Source of the DNA: Corynespora cassiicola
Taxonomy: Eukaryota > Ascomycota > Dothideomycetes > Pleosporales > Corynesporascaceae
Length of the DNA: 64,000 nt
NCBI GenBank assembly: GCA_022059125.1
Contig: JAEUWY010000006.1
Location: 248,001-312,000, forward strand
Direction: 5' to 3'
Position numbers and translations under genes: made by a program. Below the pieces are notes generated by a model. That model was not told the DNA's origin and did not search any database. It worked only from the letters and a program-made list of their open reading frames with translations. Positions 10,719 through 22,378 of the stretch are shown here, in pieces; position 1 is the stretch's first letter; each line of letters opens with the position of its first letter.

Positions 10719-12400
10719 AAGTACTAGATCTAGACTATAAACTAGATATCTAAATTATTTAATTTTTTTTTTCGAAACTAGTTTAAAACTAGTTTAGCTG
10801 TATTAGTTTTTAAATTATTTTATTAAAATTTTTAGTTTATAAACTAATTAGTATTTATATTAATCTTATAATTTAAAAAATAAAAAATAGTATATAAAAT
10901 TCCCAGAAGGTTTTTTTTTTAATAATAAATTTTAATATTTTTTATACATAATTTATTTTATTAAAGTTATATTTAGAATTAAGTGTTCTAACAAAAACTA
11001 ATTTTAAATTTCTTTTTATTTAAATAACTTTTTATACTAATATAATAATTTCTTAAGCTATAATTTAATTAGTATTTGTTATTTTAAAAAGGTAATTAAA
11101 ATTAAAAAGTTTAACTAATTTTTAATCAACTTTAATTTTTTTAAATTCTTTTTTTTACTTATAATTTTAATTTATAAAAACTAATTTAGCTTTTATTGTT
11201 TTAATTTTTTTTTTATATATTTCTGCTTAAAACTTACAGCTTTTTCTATTACTATCTTATTTAAAGATATAATTTTATTTAAATTTACATTTTTTATATT
11301 TTTTAATTTATATTTTTATATATTCTAATTTTATTTTATCTTTTTTTATTTAAATAAAGATTTTTAGTACTAATATTTGTATTAATTTTTTTTTTAATAT
11401 TTCTATAAACGTTTTTTATAATATTTTTTTATCTATTTTTTTAGAGCTTTTAATTAAATCTCTATTAATAATTTTTTTTTTAAATAGCTTAATTTATTCT
11501 AATTTCTATATCTTTTTAAGCTATTAAAAAAAATTTATTTATCTATTCTTTATATAGTATTTTTAACACTTATTTTATTTTTATTTAATATATTAGAAAA
11601 AGTTATAACAGATGTATTAGCTTTTAATAAAAATTACCTTTTTCTTATTATCTTAAAATTAAAATTCTATCTTATTTTTATTTAAAAAAATAGAGATTTA
11701 GATTTATATTTTTAAAATCTTTATTTATATACTAATTTAACTAGTTTATTATTATATAATAATTACTTATATTATTAAGATTTTATTTTTTTAAATTGTG
11801 TTTTAATAATATTTAATTATTTTTTTCGCTCTAGTTTTTTACTTACGTAATATATACTAAATTAAATTTAGTTAACGTAAAATAAAAAAGTAAAAAAAAT
11901 TTTAAATACAAAAGTATAATATATTAAAATTTATACTTTTTTTTATTATAATTTTAAACTCTTTTTAAACGCTAAAAAAATTATATAAATAACTTTTTTT
12001 AATTTTAGTATAGTACTAATAAATACTTTTAAAACTAATTTTTTTTTAAATAACTAGTTTAGTTACAACGTTATATAAGTTTAAAAAGTGTAATTTTTTT
12101 ATTATACTTTTTTTATATCACCTCTCTGTATTATAATTAGCTTTTTCTAAACTATTTCTGTTAGTCAATCTAAAAGTAATAAAAATATATTACTAATACT
12201 GTGTATTTATTAAAGATTAATAAGTTTAAAATAAATAAGAGCCTTTTAGCTAATAAAGTAATTTATATTTATTCTAAACCCTTCTATTCTACTAGATTTT
12301 CACTTTTTTATATAAATTTTATCTCTAATAAATAGAAAAACTATCTTAAATACAGCGGTATTATCTTCAAGCGCGACAGGTATTAAGTTAACTTCAAATA
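10719..12400. other. Extremely AT-rich decayed DNA
   Basis: About 1.7 kb of almost pure A/T with runs of T and A and no ORF or recognisable homology by eye. It continues the RIP block and is probably one or more older transposons. Composition returns to normal at about 12380-12450, just ahead of the first host gene. Confidence 0.6.
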
Positions 12401-12733
12401 AATTAGTGGAATACTGTGTTCCGAGTGCGCTATTCTAGTATGCAGCTTTGTGGCGCCATTTGTTCCTCGTGTTCCGAATCTTGCTCGTTAGCCTGGAACG
12501 GCTCCACCGGTCAATTAAACTGTACAGGCATCATCTAGGAAAATCCGGTCTGGGCTGTTCTTTGGACGAAGAGAAGCTCTATTTTCGCCCATCATGCATT
12601 CAAAGGGGAAATGGGATTGGCAAAAAACTCATTCAGCTTCTCCTACAAGTAGTCAAACAGCTTCCATTATTTGGGCAAAAGGCAATCTTTTTACCTTACT
12701 TGCACTGATTTGGGGACTATACAACAATCCAAC

Positions 12734-14579
12734 ATGGCCAATCTCTCAGAGTTCATCTTTACCAAAGGCCTCTCGGACCCACGTGCTCGAGGAGCCAAGG
12801 AACAAGAATATTCTGTTCAAGTGCAGGATGGTATGATCATAGAGAGACATGTGGCAATCCCTTTGCGGAACTCTCTGCACGCTTTTGGCGATGTGTATCG
12901 ACCTGAAGATGAGTCTGTCAGAGTCGCACCTTTGGTGTCTTGGACAGTAAGCTGATCTACGACCATCCCCAACCCAACTGGTAACACCTTTCTAGCCGTA
13001 CGGAAAACACAACCCTGCGCCTCTGTTCAAGATCTACCCTAATTGCGGTGCCGACCCCTCTTGGCTCTCAGAATATACTGCCTTCGAGGCTCCCGATCCG
13101 CTCTACTGGACCCGGCACGGCTACGCAGTCGTCATCATTGATGTTGCGGGACTTTGGCTGGGTGAAGGTAGCCCGACCTTCTCTTCAGGTACTCAGGAAG
13201 CGGAGTATCACTACGACTGCATAGAATGGATTGCAGCCCGGCCGTGGAGTACAGGCAAAGTTGGTCTGAGTGGTGTCTCCTACCTGGCTGTCAGTCAATG
13301 GCACGTTGCGGCACTGCGTCCTCCAAGCCTGGGCTGCATCGTTCCAGACGAGGGTTGGTCCGACTTTTATCGCGAAGTCATGCGGCATGGCGGCATCCCT
13401 GACACCAGCTTCTTCCCGTACATAGCGCAACGGTGGGGGGCGTGTCAGGGTCTGGCGGAGAATCTAATGGATGAATTCCGCGCTCGCCCTTTCTTTGATG
13501 ACTTCTGGGCCACGAAACGTGCTCGCCTCGAAGACATCAATTGCCCGGCCTTGGTAATTGCAAGCTTCGCTGATCACGGCTTACATACAAGAGGTACATT
13601 GGAGGGTTTCAAGAAGATAGCCAGTAAGGATAAATGGCTCATCGTTCATCGAAAGAAGAAGTGGGCCTACTACTACACGCCTGAAATGGTCGAGAAGCAA
13701 CGGGCCTTCTATGAAAAATTCCTCAAAGGCCATAGTGACACGCAGGTTGAGCAATGGCCCAAAGTGCTCATCGAGATCTCGAACAGTATCAGTCACAGCG
13801 TGATCCGGGCAGAGAATGAGTGGCCTTTGGCTCGTCAGACACTAACACCGTTCTATTTAGATGCCCACAACGGGCGGTTAGCCAGAGAGCCCACGCGTGA
13901 ACTAGCTTTCAAAGAATATCATAGCCTTGGAGGAGGGCCTGAATCAGTACGAGCAGTCTTTGATTTCACATTTGAACTAGACACAGAGGTCACAGGACAG
14001 ATATCGGCAAACCTGTTCATGAGCACGAATGCCGGCAAGGATATGGATATATTCACTGCCATCTACAAATTAGACCGGTTGGGCAAATCTGTCGGTCAAG
14101 TTTTCTTCGCACAGTGAGTTTGTGTCAGAGATGTCAGTAGGATAGCCAGATGGGGTGATTAACGATTGTAGATTCGAGGACGGTCCCGTCGCTCTAGGCT
14201 GGTTGCGGGCCTCTCGTCGCGAACTTGACCCTCACAAGTCAACACCGGACCAACCTGTGCATTTACACAATCGAGATCTTCCTCTAGAGCTGCAAAAGGT
14301 ATATGAGCTCAACGTGGAGATGTGGGCGAGCTCGACAAGCTATCTGGCTGGCGAGTCACTTCGGTTGATCGTTCAAGGTTGTGACATTGCTGTAAGCTCA
14401 CCTTACTCTTATCGAATAGAAGGGATACTTAAGTTACATCAATATAGCGCGAAACCTATCCAGAAATCCTCACTCGTCATGAAACGGAACAGGTCAACCG
14501 AGGATATCACAAGATCTGGACTGGTGCAGAGCACGTGTCGCATCTGCTTCTACCTATTATTCCTACGGGAAGTAAATAG
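12734..14579 (+). CDS. CocE/NonD-type alpha/beta hydrolase (X-Pro dipeptidyl-peptidase-like)
   Basis: Predicted 560-residue cytosolic serine hydrolase of the S15/CocE family, which hydrolyses esters, amides or acyl groups. Four exons: 12734-12946, 12996-14113, 14172-14391, 14448-14579; introns of 49, 58 and 56 bp. The nucleophile lies in GVSYLA, the acid probably in SFADHGLHTRGT, and the His probably in VHRKKKWAYYY, followed by the family's YTPE. A C-terminal jelly-roll domain ends with HVSHLLLPIIPTG, characteristic of the family. The start MANLSEF is the first ATG giving family-like sequence. All exons join in frame without stops, so the gene looks functional although it directly follows a RIP block. 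It is in tandem with the oxygenase 600 bp downstream. The natural substrate cannot be told from sequence. Confidence 0.88.
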
Positions 14580-15187
14580 TAAATGGGAGGGAGTTGTAGA
14601 ATGAGCAATCAACTACTTTTCAGCTACCTACCAAGTGCTAAAATGCGAGTCCATAAATAGGAGAGTAATGTTACTAAGTGTAATTTTGAGGAGCAATTGT
14701 GCCCGTCTAGAATTTCGCTTATTAAGAATGATAATGCACTTGAATAAAAGCAAGGGTCAGCATACTGTGGTCAGTGTTGCAGAGCGGCTAAGTCAAGTTG
14801 TGGACGTTGTTAAGGCTTGGCAACCGGAGTGGCGCGGATTGCGCAGCCCAATCAGAGACATGCCGAATGAGCCAAGCTGAGATACGTAAATCAATATTTG
14901 CGTGTTCCGCGGATAGAACGAGACAAGTACTTGGCATGGGTTTTCGGGACCCGATGTGGTTCATAGACTTCCTTTTCCTACAGCATTATAGTGCCGTGAT
15001 TGAGATGTAGGCCATCAGCAACGCTGCAGGCTAACGACAATAAAGACGCATAGCTGACTCTAGGAAAACGCCGTTTTTGTGTACCATTGGCCAGAACACC
15101 TCTTTGTGGCAATCAAGGCATTCATTCATTTCAATTATCTGAACATATTCCTCGAGCAACGACCAGCTCAAACAAAAAGCAATACCA
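14580..15187 (+). promoter_or_regulatory. Intergenic spacer between the hydrolase and oxygenase genes
   Basis: About 600 bp of normal composition holding the 3' UTR of the hydrolase and the promoter of the oxygenase. I see no further ORF with homology and no distinct motif. Confidence 0.4.
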
Positions 15188-16819
15188 ATGATGGCCGATC
15201 ACGCTGCTGCCTATATCAACGGTGTACGAGCTACAACCAGGACAGAATTTCCTGACACACCTATCTTCAGCAATTGGGTCTCACCTTCACGTCTTGAAGG
15301 CGAAATTCAGCTTCTTGAAGTCAAGGGGACCATTCCCGCGTCTATCCGCGGAATATATTACAGTATGGGCGTGGACCACCGATTTCCTCCTAAGTACGAA
15401 TCGGATATCCTATTCAACGGCGATGGCATTGTCAGTTCTTTCCGAATTGAAGATGGCCAGATAGATTGGAAAAGGCGATACGTACACACGGACCGCTACA
15501 AAGCCGAGTCTAAGGCTCGTAGAGCACTATTTGGCAAATATCGCAACCCATTCACCGACGATGAAGAAGTAAAAGGAACAATTCGCACGGCAGCAAACAC
15601 CAACATTGCGTTCTGGCGGGGTGCACTCTTGACTATGAAGGAAGACGGTCCTCCCTTCGCCCTCGACCCGGAAACACTGCAGACTTTCGGCCGGTACGAC
15701 TTTGAGGGACAGGTCCTGGCTCCCACCTTTACGGCGCACCCGAAGGTGGACCCCGCCACTGGATCTATGCTGTGCTTTTCTTACGAAGCGGGAGGCAACG
15801 GGAATGACGCTTCGAAAGAGATGGTATTCTACGAAATTGGTCGAGATGGAAAGAAGACCACAGAGGTATGGTTCGAGGCGCCTTTCTGCGGTTATTCCCA
15901 TGATTTTGGATTCACCGAAAACTATGCCATCCTACCAGTCTCTCCACTGAAGTCAAGCTTGGAAAGGCTGAAGCAAGGTGGGAATCACTGGGCCTGGGAT
16001 CCAAAAGAAGATCATTTGTTCGCAATTATTCCGAGAAGAAATCCGCGAAGCCAAGATGTGAGGTGGGTGAGGTCTGATAATGCATTTCAGGGTCACGTAG
16101 CGAACGCCTTCGAGGACGAAGATGGCAAGCTGCATTATGACCTTAGCATGGCAGATGACAATATCTTTTGGTGGTTTCCTGAAGAAGGGAAGGAGCCACT
16201 GCACCCTGGGAAACGAGGTCGCGCCATTCGATCACCAATGACCAGATTCGTTTTTGATCCAGCCTTGCTTTCCAAGCAGAATTGGGTTGAGCCAATTTTT
16301 CAATGTCAAACCAGCACGGAATTTGCGCGGATCGATGATCGCTTCCAGGGCAAGAGATACAATCACTTCTGGGCTCTCGGTATGGACCTAACTCGGCCTT
16401 ATGATGTGGAAGCATGCGGACCACCAGCCAGTGGCCTCTTCAATTTACTTGTGCATTGGAACTGGAAGACTAAAAAAGAGCAGACGTGGTGGGCAGGGCC
16501 GCGCACAACTTTGCAAGAGCCCTGTTTTGTGCCCAAGGGTGAAGAAGCCCCAGAAGGAGATGGATACGTTATAGCTGTCCTGAACCGCCTGGATCTCAAG
16601 TATATCGAGTTAGCGTTCTTCGACGCACAGAACATCACACACGGACCCATTGGCCTAAGCAGGCTTCCTCTAAGGCCTAGAATTGCATTCCACGGCGATT
16701 TTGTGAGGCTCGAAGAGATCGAGGAATTCGCCAGACGTCGTGCAGAGGATCTAGAACCTGTGAAGCCAGCTCAGGCACCCTTGCCCTGGCAGGCCAATCA
16801 AAGAAAGAATGTTTACTAG
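15188..16819 (+). CDS. Carotenoid-cleavage-type oxygenase (RPE65/lignostilbene dioxygenase family)
   Basis: Intronless gene for 543 residues, the usual length of the family. It is a seven-bladed propeller enzyme holding Fe(II) with four histidines, visible as His184 (FTAHPKVDP), His238 (GYSHDF), His303 (QGHVANAFED) and His502 (FHGDF). The early block GIYYSMGVDHRFPP...FNGDG is also typical. Members split C=C bonds in carotenoids, stilbenes or lignin-derived phenylpropenes. No signal peptide, so intracellular. The first of two adjacent Met codons is used as start. Together with the upstream hydrolase it could form a small catabolic unit, for example cleavage of an aromatic alkene plus ester hydrolysis; that link is inference. 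I cannot choose between carotenoid and stilbene substrates from sequence alone. Confidence 0.92.
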   Translation: MMADHAAAYINGVRATTRTEFPDTPIFSNWVSPSRLEGEIQLLEVKGTIPASIRGIYYSMGVDHRFPPKYESDILFNGDGIVSSFRIEDGQIDWKRRYVHTDRYKAESKARRALFGKYRNPFTDDEEVKGTIRTAANTNIAFWRGALLTMKEDGPPFALDPETLQTFGRYDFEGQVLAPTFTAHPKVDPATGSMLCFSYEAGGNGNDASKEMVFYEIGRDGKKTTEVWFEAPFCGYSHDFGFTENYAILPVSPLKSSLERLKQGGNHWAWDPKEDHLFAIIPRRNPRSQDVRWVRSDNAFQGHVANAFEDEDGKLHYDLSMADDNIFWWFPEEGKEPLHPGKRGRAIRSPMTRFVFDPALLSKQNWVEPIFQCQTSTEFARIDDRFQGKRYNHFWALGMDLTRPYDVEACGPPASGLFNLLVHWNWKTKKEQTWWAGPRTTLQEPCFVPKGEEAPEGDGYVIAVLNRLDLKYIELAFFDAQNITHGPIGLSRLPLRPRIAFHGDFVRLEEIEEFARRRAEDLEPVKPAQAPLPWQANQRKNVY

Positions 16820-18379
16820 CCACTAATATTAAAGTAACACAACTCAGCCAGATTTATCTTACAATACCAAAAAAAATACTGTGTACTGTTTATTCAAAAA
16901 GCTGTAAAATCTTTTTTAATCAGCTTTGCTTAGCTAAAACTAAATAATCTAAAATGCTCCACATTGGAAGATCGTTATTGGCCACCGTGCCGCATTACAG
17001 AGGATGGAAAATAGAACTAAAGACTAAAGTCAAAAACTAAAATTAAAAAATAAAGACTAAAAATAAAAGCGGCGAAAAGCGTCCAGCATACCTAAAGTGT
17101 TATTTCTATTTCCCGCCTGAATACAAAATCAGCCTCTATCAGCTCAGTCCAAGTCTTCTTAAGTATATTTCTTTACCTTCCTATAAGCCTTCTTACAATA
17201 AAATTTATTTTTCTAGATATATTTAAAAGCAATTTAACTATAATTATACGACCTTCTCTACTCTTTACGCACCTCGGAACATTATAACACCTTTCTAATG
17301 CCTCGCTCTAATGCACTGAATAAACCAGTTGAAGAATGCAGACTAGTGGTAAAAAAAAAAAGGAAGAGTCTGAAAACGAGCACCCAAGCGGAAAAGAGCC
17401 TCCTTAAGGGAAAGAGCACAACAAAGACTCAGAGGATGCGGTCATGCAATTGGCACTGCATATCGGCATGGGAAAATGGAGTTTATACAAGCAGTTCTCG
17501 ACGTCAGAGAGGAGAACCTAGAATATCATGAAAAGGCCTTGAACAAGATGGAATTGATTGATGCAGAGAACTAAGCACAATACGAGAGAAAGAATGAAGT
17601 TCTATACTCCCCAATTCATTATGATTATTTTAATATTGAATGTTCAGAAGAGGTTAGAATCCATACATACACCAAAGAGCAAGCATATGAGTCTAGAGAC
17701 GCTTGTACATATGCAGATTCTAGTTTAAAATAATAAATTAATAATTTTATAGCATTCCATTAAATTGGCAATAGGATCAAATAAAGAACGGAGATATTTA
17801 GATGTTTTTTCTACTTTACACAGCTTATCGTAACAGTAGATTCTTATTATATAATCTTACCCTTTATCAGAAATATTTTAGCTTAGAGGCTTAAATCTTC
17901 CAGATTAGAGTTATAAAACTAACAAACTAAAGTCTAAAATCTGGTAATATATCGTAAATATAGTCTTCCGAAACATTAACAAAAGCTAATAAAGTACTGT
18001 CCGTCTAGAATGTGGTAATTTTTTACTAAGTCTTCTATTTATAAATAGATTTTAGTCGCTACTATATAAAAAAAAAAGTAAATTATATACTTTCTTCCTA
18101 GTTTAAAAAAACGCACTTTAGAAAAATGCATATATATATTTATAAACTCTATATTATTTTATACCTCTAGCTTGTACACTAATACTACTAGAGATCTATT
18201 CTCGCAGATACGCTGGAGTATAAAAATAAATTAACTAATTTTTAGACAGAGCCGCTTTTAGGACTCGTAATACTCTACGCGAGGGTGTGCGCGCTAGACA
18301 GCCTCACCACAGAAAATAAGATTAAATTTTTCGTTGAGAAATGGCCTCTCTGAGGAAAAGTGCGCAGAGTCTGGGCGCG
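16820..18379. other. AT-rich gene-poor spacer with a possible gene relic near 17298-17730
   Basis: Mostly A/T-rich with no intact gene. From about 17430 one frame reads EFIQAVLDVREENLEYHEK and, past one stop at about 17573, continues with YDYFNIECSEEVRIH up to about 17730. This coding-like stretch is interrupted by a stop and has no recognised relative. It is probably a degraded gene or transposon fragment. Confidence 0.4.
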
Positions 18380-19471
18380 CGACAGGGATAGATGTTGCTG
18401 CAACTAAAATCAATCATGTACCATTTGATGTTTAATGTGTACAACGCATACTTGTTCTATAAGACGTCTATTATCGACTCCTCGGAGAACTTTTTCTATA
18501 TGCTGCAAGTCTCCCGGAAGCTTCAATGTAGTTTTCAGAAGGACTCTATATACGCACTCTCGGCTTTCGCGACCGTGGATTTCAAAGCAGACGACTTCTT
18601 CACCAGGGCTAAAGAAAGTAAATTATCGTTGTACCGAAGATTGGCTAGAAAGATACTCCGACGTATGCAGACACTCGATCTACTTTCGGTCGTTTAGCAT
18701 AGGTCTTCTACTATCTCGAGACTAACGTGGGTCCCCAGATGAGATATTCGCCTCATTAACACCTTAGCTTCACTAGGGTCAACAATCAGTAAATACACTG
18801 CCAGTCAACAGCTTCCACTCCCCATCGATCAAGTGGACGGGAGACCACGGCAGAATCCTGCGCACATTAGGCCTAGAGTTTGATACCATTATTGAGGCTA
18901 AGCAGGAAATGACCGGTTTACAGAATTGTTGCAAAATGACGGCGACAATCATTAATGTTTTAACTCTATAGTCCAAAAAACGTCTGCTTACCCAACCGGC
19001 GAGCCTCTTGATCGGGTAGGCTGTTTCACCTTAACGGCAGGCAAAAATATGTATAGAATAAGAGTTGGGGATGAATCACAACATCTAGCCAATTTTACTG
19101 CCTTTTAGGCTAAGTATAGATACGACACAAAACAGAATCGGACTCTATCGTCTTATAAAGACGGTACTTTTAGTAGCGACGCTAATTCATTTCTTATAGC
19201 AGCTGGATTTGCATCTGGTGGCTGAAAGCTTTTTTACACTGCTACTGGCTACACGGGTATTGGCCCTGCTTTATTGCAGTGTGGCGACAGGATATATATT
19301 CTTGCTGGCGGTACTGTACCATTTATAGTAAGGAGGGTTGCCAATTCCAGCAGGTCGATGAGGAAGTTCGAGCTCATTGGAGAAGCGTATGTTCACGGAA
19401 TCATGCACGGAGAGGCTATAAGCCGATATGCAAGCGGTGAGGAGGCGACTATGGCATTTAACTTTGTATAG
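18380..19471 (+). pseudogene. Relic of a HET (heterokaryon incompatibility) gene, C-terminal half
   Basis: Pieces of the region that follows the HET domain in fungal incompatibility proteins can be read in order. First comes KDSIYALSAFATVDFKADDFF...LDLLSVV (18530-18697), then SLGSTISKYTASQQLPLPID (about 18770), then the typical end CGDRIYILAGGTVPFIVRR...LIGEAYVHGIMHGEAI (19280-19430). Several stops and frame changes separate them (for example TAG at about 18697 and TGA at about 19223). The N-terminal HET domain itself is missing. Cannot make a functional protein. A complete relative sits 10 kb downstream. Confidence 0.75.
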
Positions 19472-19916
19472 GGTAAAACCATAATGGGTCCTAAGGATGC
19501 AACCTGGAGGTTGCTAAATATGACCTATGATTGATATGTTGTCCGTTTAAAAATAAAAAGAATAAGCTATTATCTATGACGTGCATTTTGATCTGTAGAC
19601 ATTCATACTAAGGACCTGGTCACCAAACTTGTACCAAATTAGCAGTACCAGAACCAGAAAGGCTTAGTAAGTCAGTGCTATGGCTAGGGTATATAAGGCC
19701 CCCCAGAACCGGATGTTTGGCCACCACCCAGAACGACACGGGCTCCGAGCTATTTCGAGCAAGCCACAGCTAAACGCTATGACCATCTAGTTTATAGAAC
19801 AGATAATTCCATTTCTTTGGAGCTAAATTACTATGCCTGTTTTACGAACTGTAAATTGTATCTGCATCCACTGACTTGTATCTTATTCTAAACTTTCATT
19901 TGTCGGCAACAAAAAG
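19472..19916. other. Spacer between the HET relic and the LPMO 3' end
   Basis: About 450 bp, moderately AT-rich; nothing coding recognised. Confidence 0.4.
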
Positions 19917-20939
19917 CTAAGGGATAGCGGTGCGCTGCGCGCGGTGTGTGTAGGAAATATCACGCTTGCGCATGATCTGACCATTGGAGCAAGTTGTTCC
20001 GGCGGCAACAGGCTGGAAAACAGCTGATCCACTATTGCAAATGCCGAACTCACTAGAGCCATTGCACACAATTTGGCCATCTGTGCAACCACTAGCACTG
20101 CTACCACCAGAGGGAGGAGTCTGAGAAGCCATGTTAGCTGAGGCCCAAATGGTCACACCATGCTGGATGGTAAAAGTTACTTTTTCCTTGGGGGCTTCGG
20201 GAGCCGGTTCAGAGGGAGGTGCGGATTCGCCGCCGCCGCTGCCGCCGCTGCCACCGGTGCTGCTATCATCAGAGGCAGCACCACCGCACACCTCCATGAA
20301 AGGTCCAGTTCCGGCACGCTCAACAGATTTTCCGGGGTTGGCGAACGTGTAGTCAGAGCCTGCAGAAGTAGAACAGCTGCTGCCTCCAATGTTGGCCGTG
20401 GCCATGTCTGGCAGAGAGTCGAAACCAGAAGTATCGTCAGATCCACCGCTGACCGTGATAGGAGCACAGTTCATGTACATCTCCCGGTTGCCAACCTTGT
20501 TGAACCAGGTCCAAGCCATTGTGAGTTCACCATTAGGGAGCTCCTTGGGCACCTCGAAGTTGAAAGTGTTAAGGGCACCGCCATTACCTCCGTCGGAGGT
20601 AGGGCAACCGCCTTCAATGCTGTGAATCACCTTGAACTTCGAGCCCTTGGTAGGCTGCTTGTCGGTAGTGACGGAGACTTGGCAAGAACCACCACCATGG
20701 GTAGCACTGCCGGTGAAGGAAAGAGTCTGCTGGGAACCCACAGCCCACTCGTTCATGGTAGTGACATCATAAGAGCCAGAGCCACCAATCTTGCAAGGGA
20801 AGTCTGAGCCAGAGGCATCCAAAGGAGAGTTGTTGGGAGCCCCATAAGGAACAGGGCTACTCATAATCATGTGAGCGTAGGTGGAAGGGAGGGCGAGAAG
20901 AGCGCCGCTTAGAGCAGCAAGCTGGACGTTGGTGTACAT
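19917..20939 (-). CDS. Secreted AA11-type lytic polysaccharide monooxygenase with X278-like tail
   Basis: Intronless, 340 residues from MYTNVQ. A 22-residue signal peptide (ending PSTYA) leaves His23 at the mature N-terminus (HMIMSSPVPYG), the first ligand of the copper histidine brace. The second is His81 in ATHGGGSCQ, an AA11 hallmark. The catalytic domain ends at about residue 215. A Ser/Gly/Pro-rich linker follows (STGGSGGSGGGESAPPSEP), then a cysteine-rich C-terminal module (CTDGQIVCN...FGICN...CSNGQIM) resembling the X278 domain often attached to AA11. The family oxidatively cleaves chitin, so a role in wall remodelling or fungal chitin recycling is likely. An upstream extension in the same frame is rejected because it would bury the signal peptide. 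It is the only intact gene between 16.8 and 29 kb. Confidence 0.92.
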   Translation of the reverse strand: MYTNVQLAALSGALLALPSTYAHMIMSSPVPYGAPNNSPLDASGSDFPCKIGGSGSYDVTTMNEWAVGSQQTLSFTGSATHGGGSCQVSVTTDKQPTKGSKFKVIHSIEGGCPTSDGGNGGALNTFNFEVPKELPNGELTMAWTWFNKVGNREMYMNCAPITVSGGSDDTSGFDSLPDMATANIGGSSCSTSAGSDYTFANPGKSVERAGTGPFMEVCGGAASDDSSTGGSGGSGGGESAPPSEPAPEAPKEKVTFTIQHGVTIWASANMASQTPPSGGSSASGCTDGQIVCNGSSEFGICNSGSAVFQPVAAGTTCSNGQIMRKRDISYTHRAQRTAIP

Positions 20940-22304
20940 GATTGATAAGGTGGATGAAAATAGCAAAAGATTGTCAATATAAGTGTTGCTAATATAAAAG
21001 ATCGAGCTAACCAGTAGCTGGGAACTTGAGAAGGCAAGTAAAAGAATGTGCTGTAGAAAAGAGTGTCCTTGGATGCAATGATGAGCATGAGGAGAGTTTC
21101 TCAATGTTTATATAGAGAGAGTCGAGCATCGGAGTCCATAGAAGTGCCGGGTATGGGTGTAAACACCAGTTGCCCTCATCCTGATCGGACCGATGAAACG
21201 AAAATCATCTCCGCGGCCCATGCGCTCGTCGCATCCGTGAAGATGCCTGCCGCCAGAAACAAAAATGACCTCTTCCTGGCGAAGAGCTCGAGGTAGCCAA
21301 TTCTCACTCGAGCTTTATTTCGAAGCGCCGAATTACGGGAGAGCTGCAAAGCACAGTATTGATCGAGAATGCAAGTGGGAAGTGCGTCAGAAGCAGAGCT
21401 TTCGTAACTCGGAATAGGCTAGTGAGGGCCTTTAGGCGAGAGCTGGTCCTACCGCGCTGTGCATTGAGCCACCTCATCAAGCGGATCTCCGACGTTGGCC
21501 CACTTGTACGTAGGATGTCCGCCCGAGAGAATCCAACGGAAAGGATCTGGTAAGGCATTCTGCTAGAAGACCCAAGAACTATTACCTATCGTGCGGCATT
21601 CGATATAGATAGCGGGATAGACGCGCATACAACAAACGGAACCTCGTCGTGTCTAGCATATATATGATATGCACTGAACTCACCTATGAATCTGCATAAA
21701 AGTACCAAGTGCTTCTTCCCTTGGGCAGGCAAGCTTATGGGTGGAGGATTCCGCTACCCGTGCGCCTTCTGTTAGCGCTAGTTAAGATGTATTCAGCGTC
21801 GCGACCGCGCGCAACAGGTAACGCACTCAGAGTGTAGATACGACCAGGGGTCGTCAAGTGATCAAGAAAAGATATTGTGGGAGAAGTCTGCTGATGCTGA
21901 CAACGTGCAGACGCGTAGCTGTGTAGCTCAGTGACTCGGACGACTCAAAGCAAAATGCTGTCGTAGTGACAGCGAATTGAAGTTCTTTGAGGCCCAAGAC
22001 AGGCGCCAACGCCAAGTCGGAACTTCTGCGTGGATCCTAGCTTCCCTTGGCGAAACCTTTTAGGGCACGCATCCAGGCCGCGATCGAAGATGAACTTACC
22101 GTCTATTGGCCTCGTCCAGGCGCTAATTCATCGCGGCCGAATGTTCAGGACGGCGTCGCGCTACAACTTTGATCATAACACCATTCTTGAAGTGAACACA
22201 AAACCTGATTTGCAGATTGTACATCGAAGAAAAAACGCATTCACAATTGCGGTACGAAGCTGTGCGCTTTTCATTATGCAGAGGTATGAAGAGCAGCAGT
22301 ATCC
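20940..22304. other. LPMO promoter and adjoining spacer
   Basis: About 1.36 kb. The first several hundred bases are the 5' region of the LPMO gene. No other gene recognised; the 129-residue ORF at 22030-22416 has no family features and overlaps a repeat. Confidence 0.4.
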
Positions 22305-22305
22305 T

Positions 22306-22378
22306 ACAGCGGGAACCAAAAAAGGGCCCACAGAACCACAATCAGTCCCACCAAGCTCTCGTAAGCGCGGTGACAATC
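22306..22378 (+). repeat. Left member of an inverted pair of about 70-bp repeats
   Basis: From CGGGAACCAAAA to CAAGCTCTCGTAAGCGCGGTGACAA it aligns (about three quarters identical by eye) with the reverse complement of 24354-24426. Many of the differences are C/T or G/A. Possibly subterminal sequence of a mobile element. Confidence 0.55.

Noticed and set aside
20160..20807. 215-residue ORF antisense to the LPMO
   Set aside because: Shadow of the strongly biased LPMO codons and its Gly/Ser linker; no independent features.
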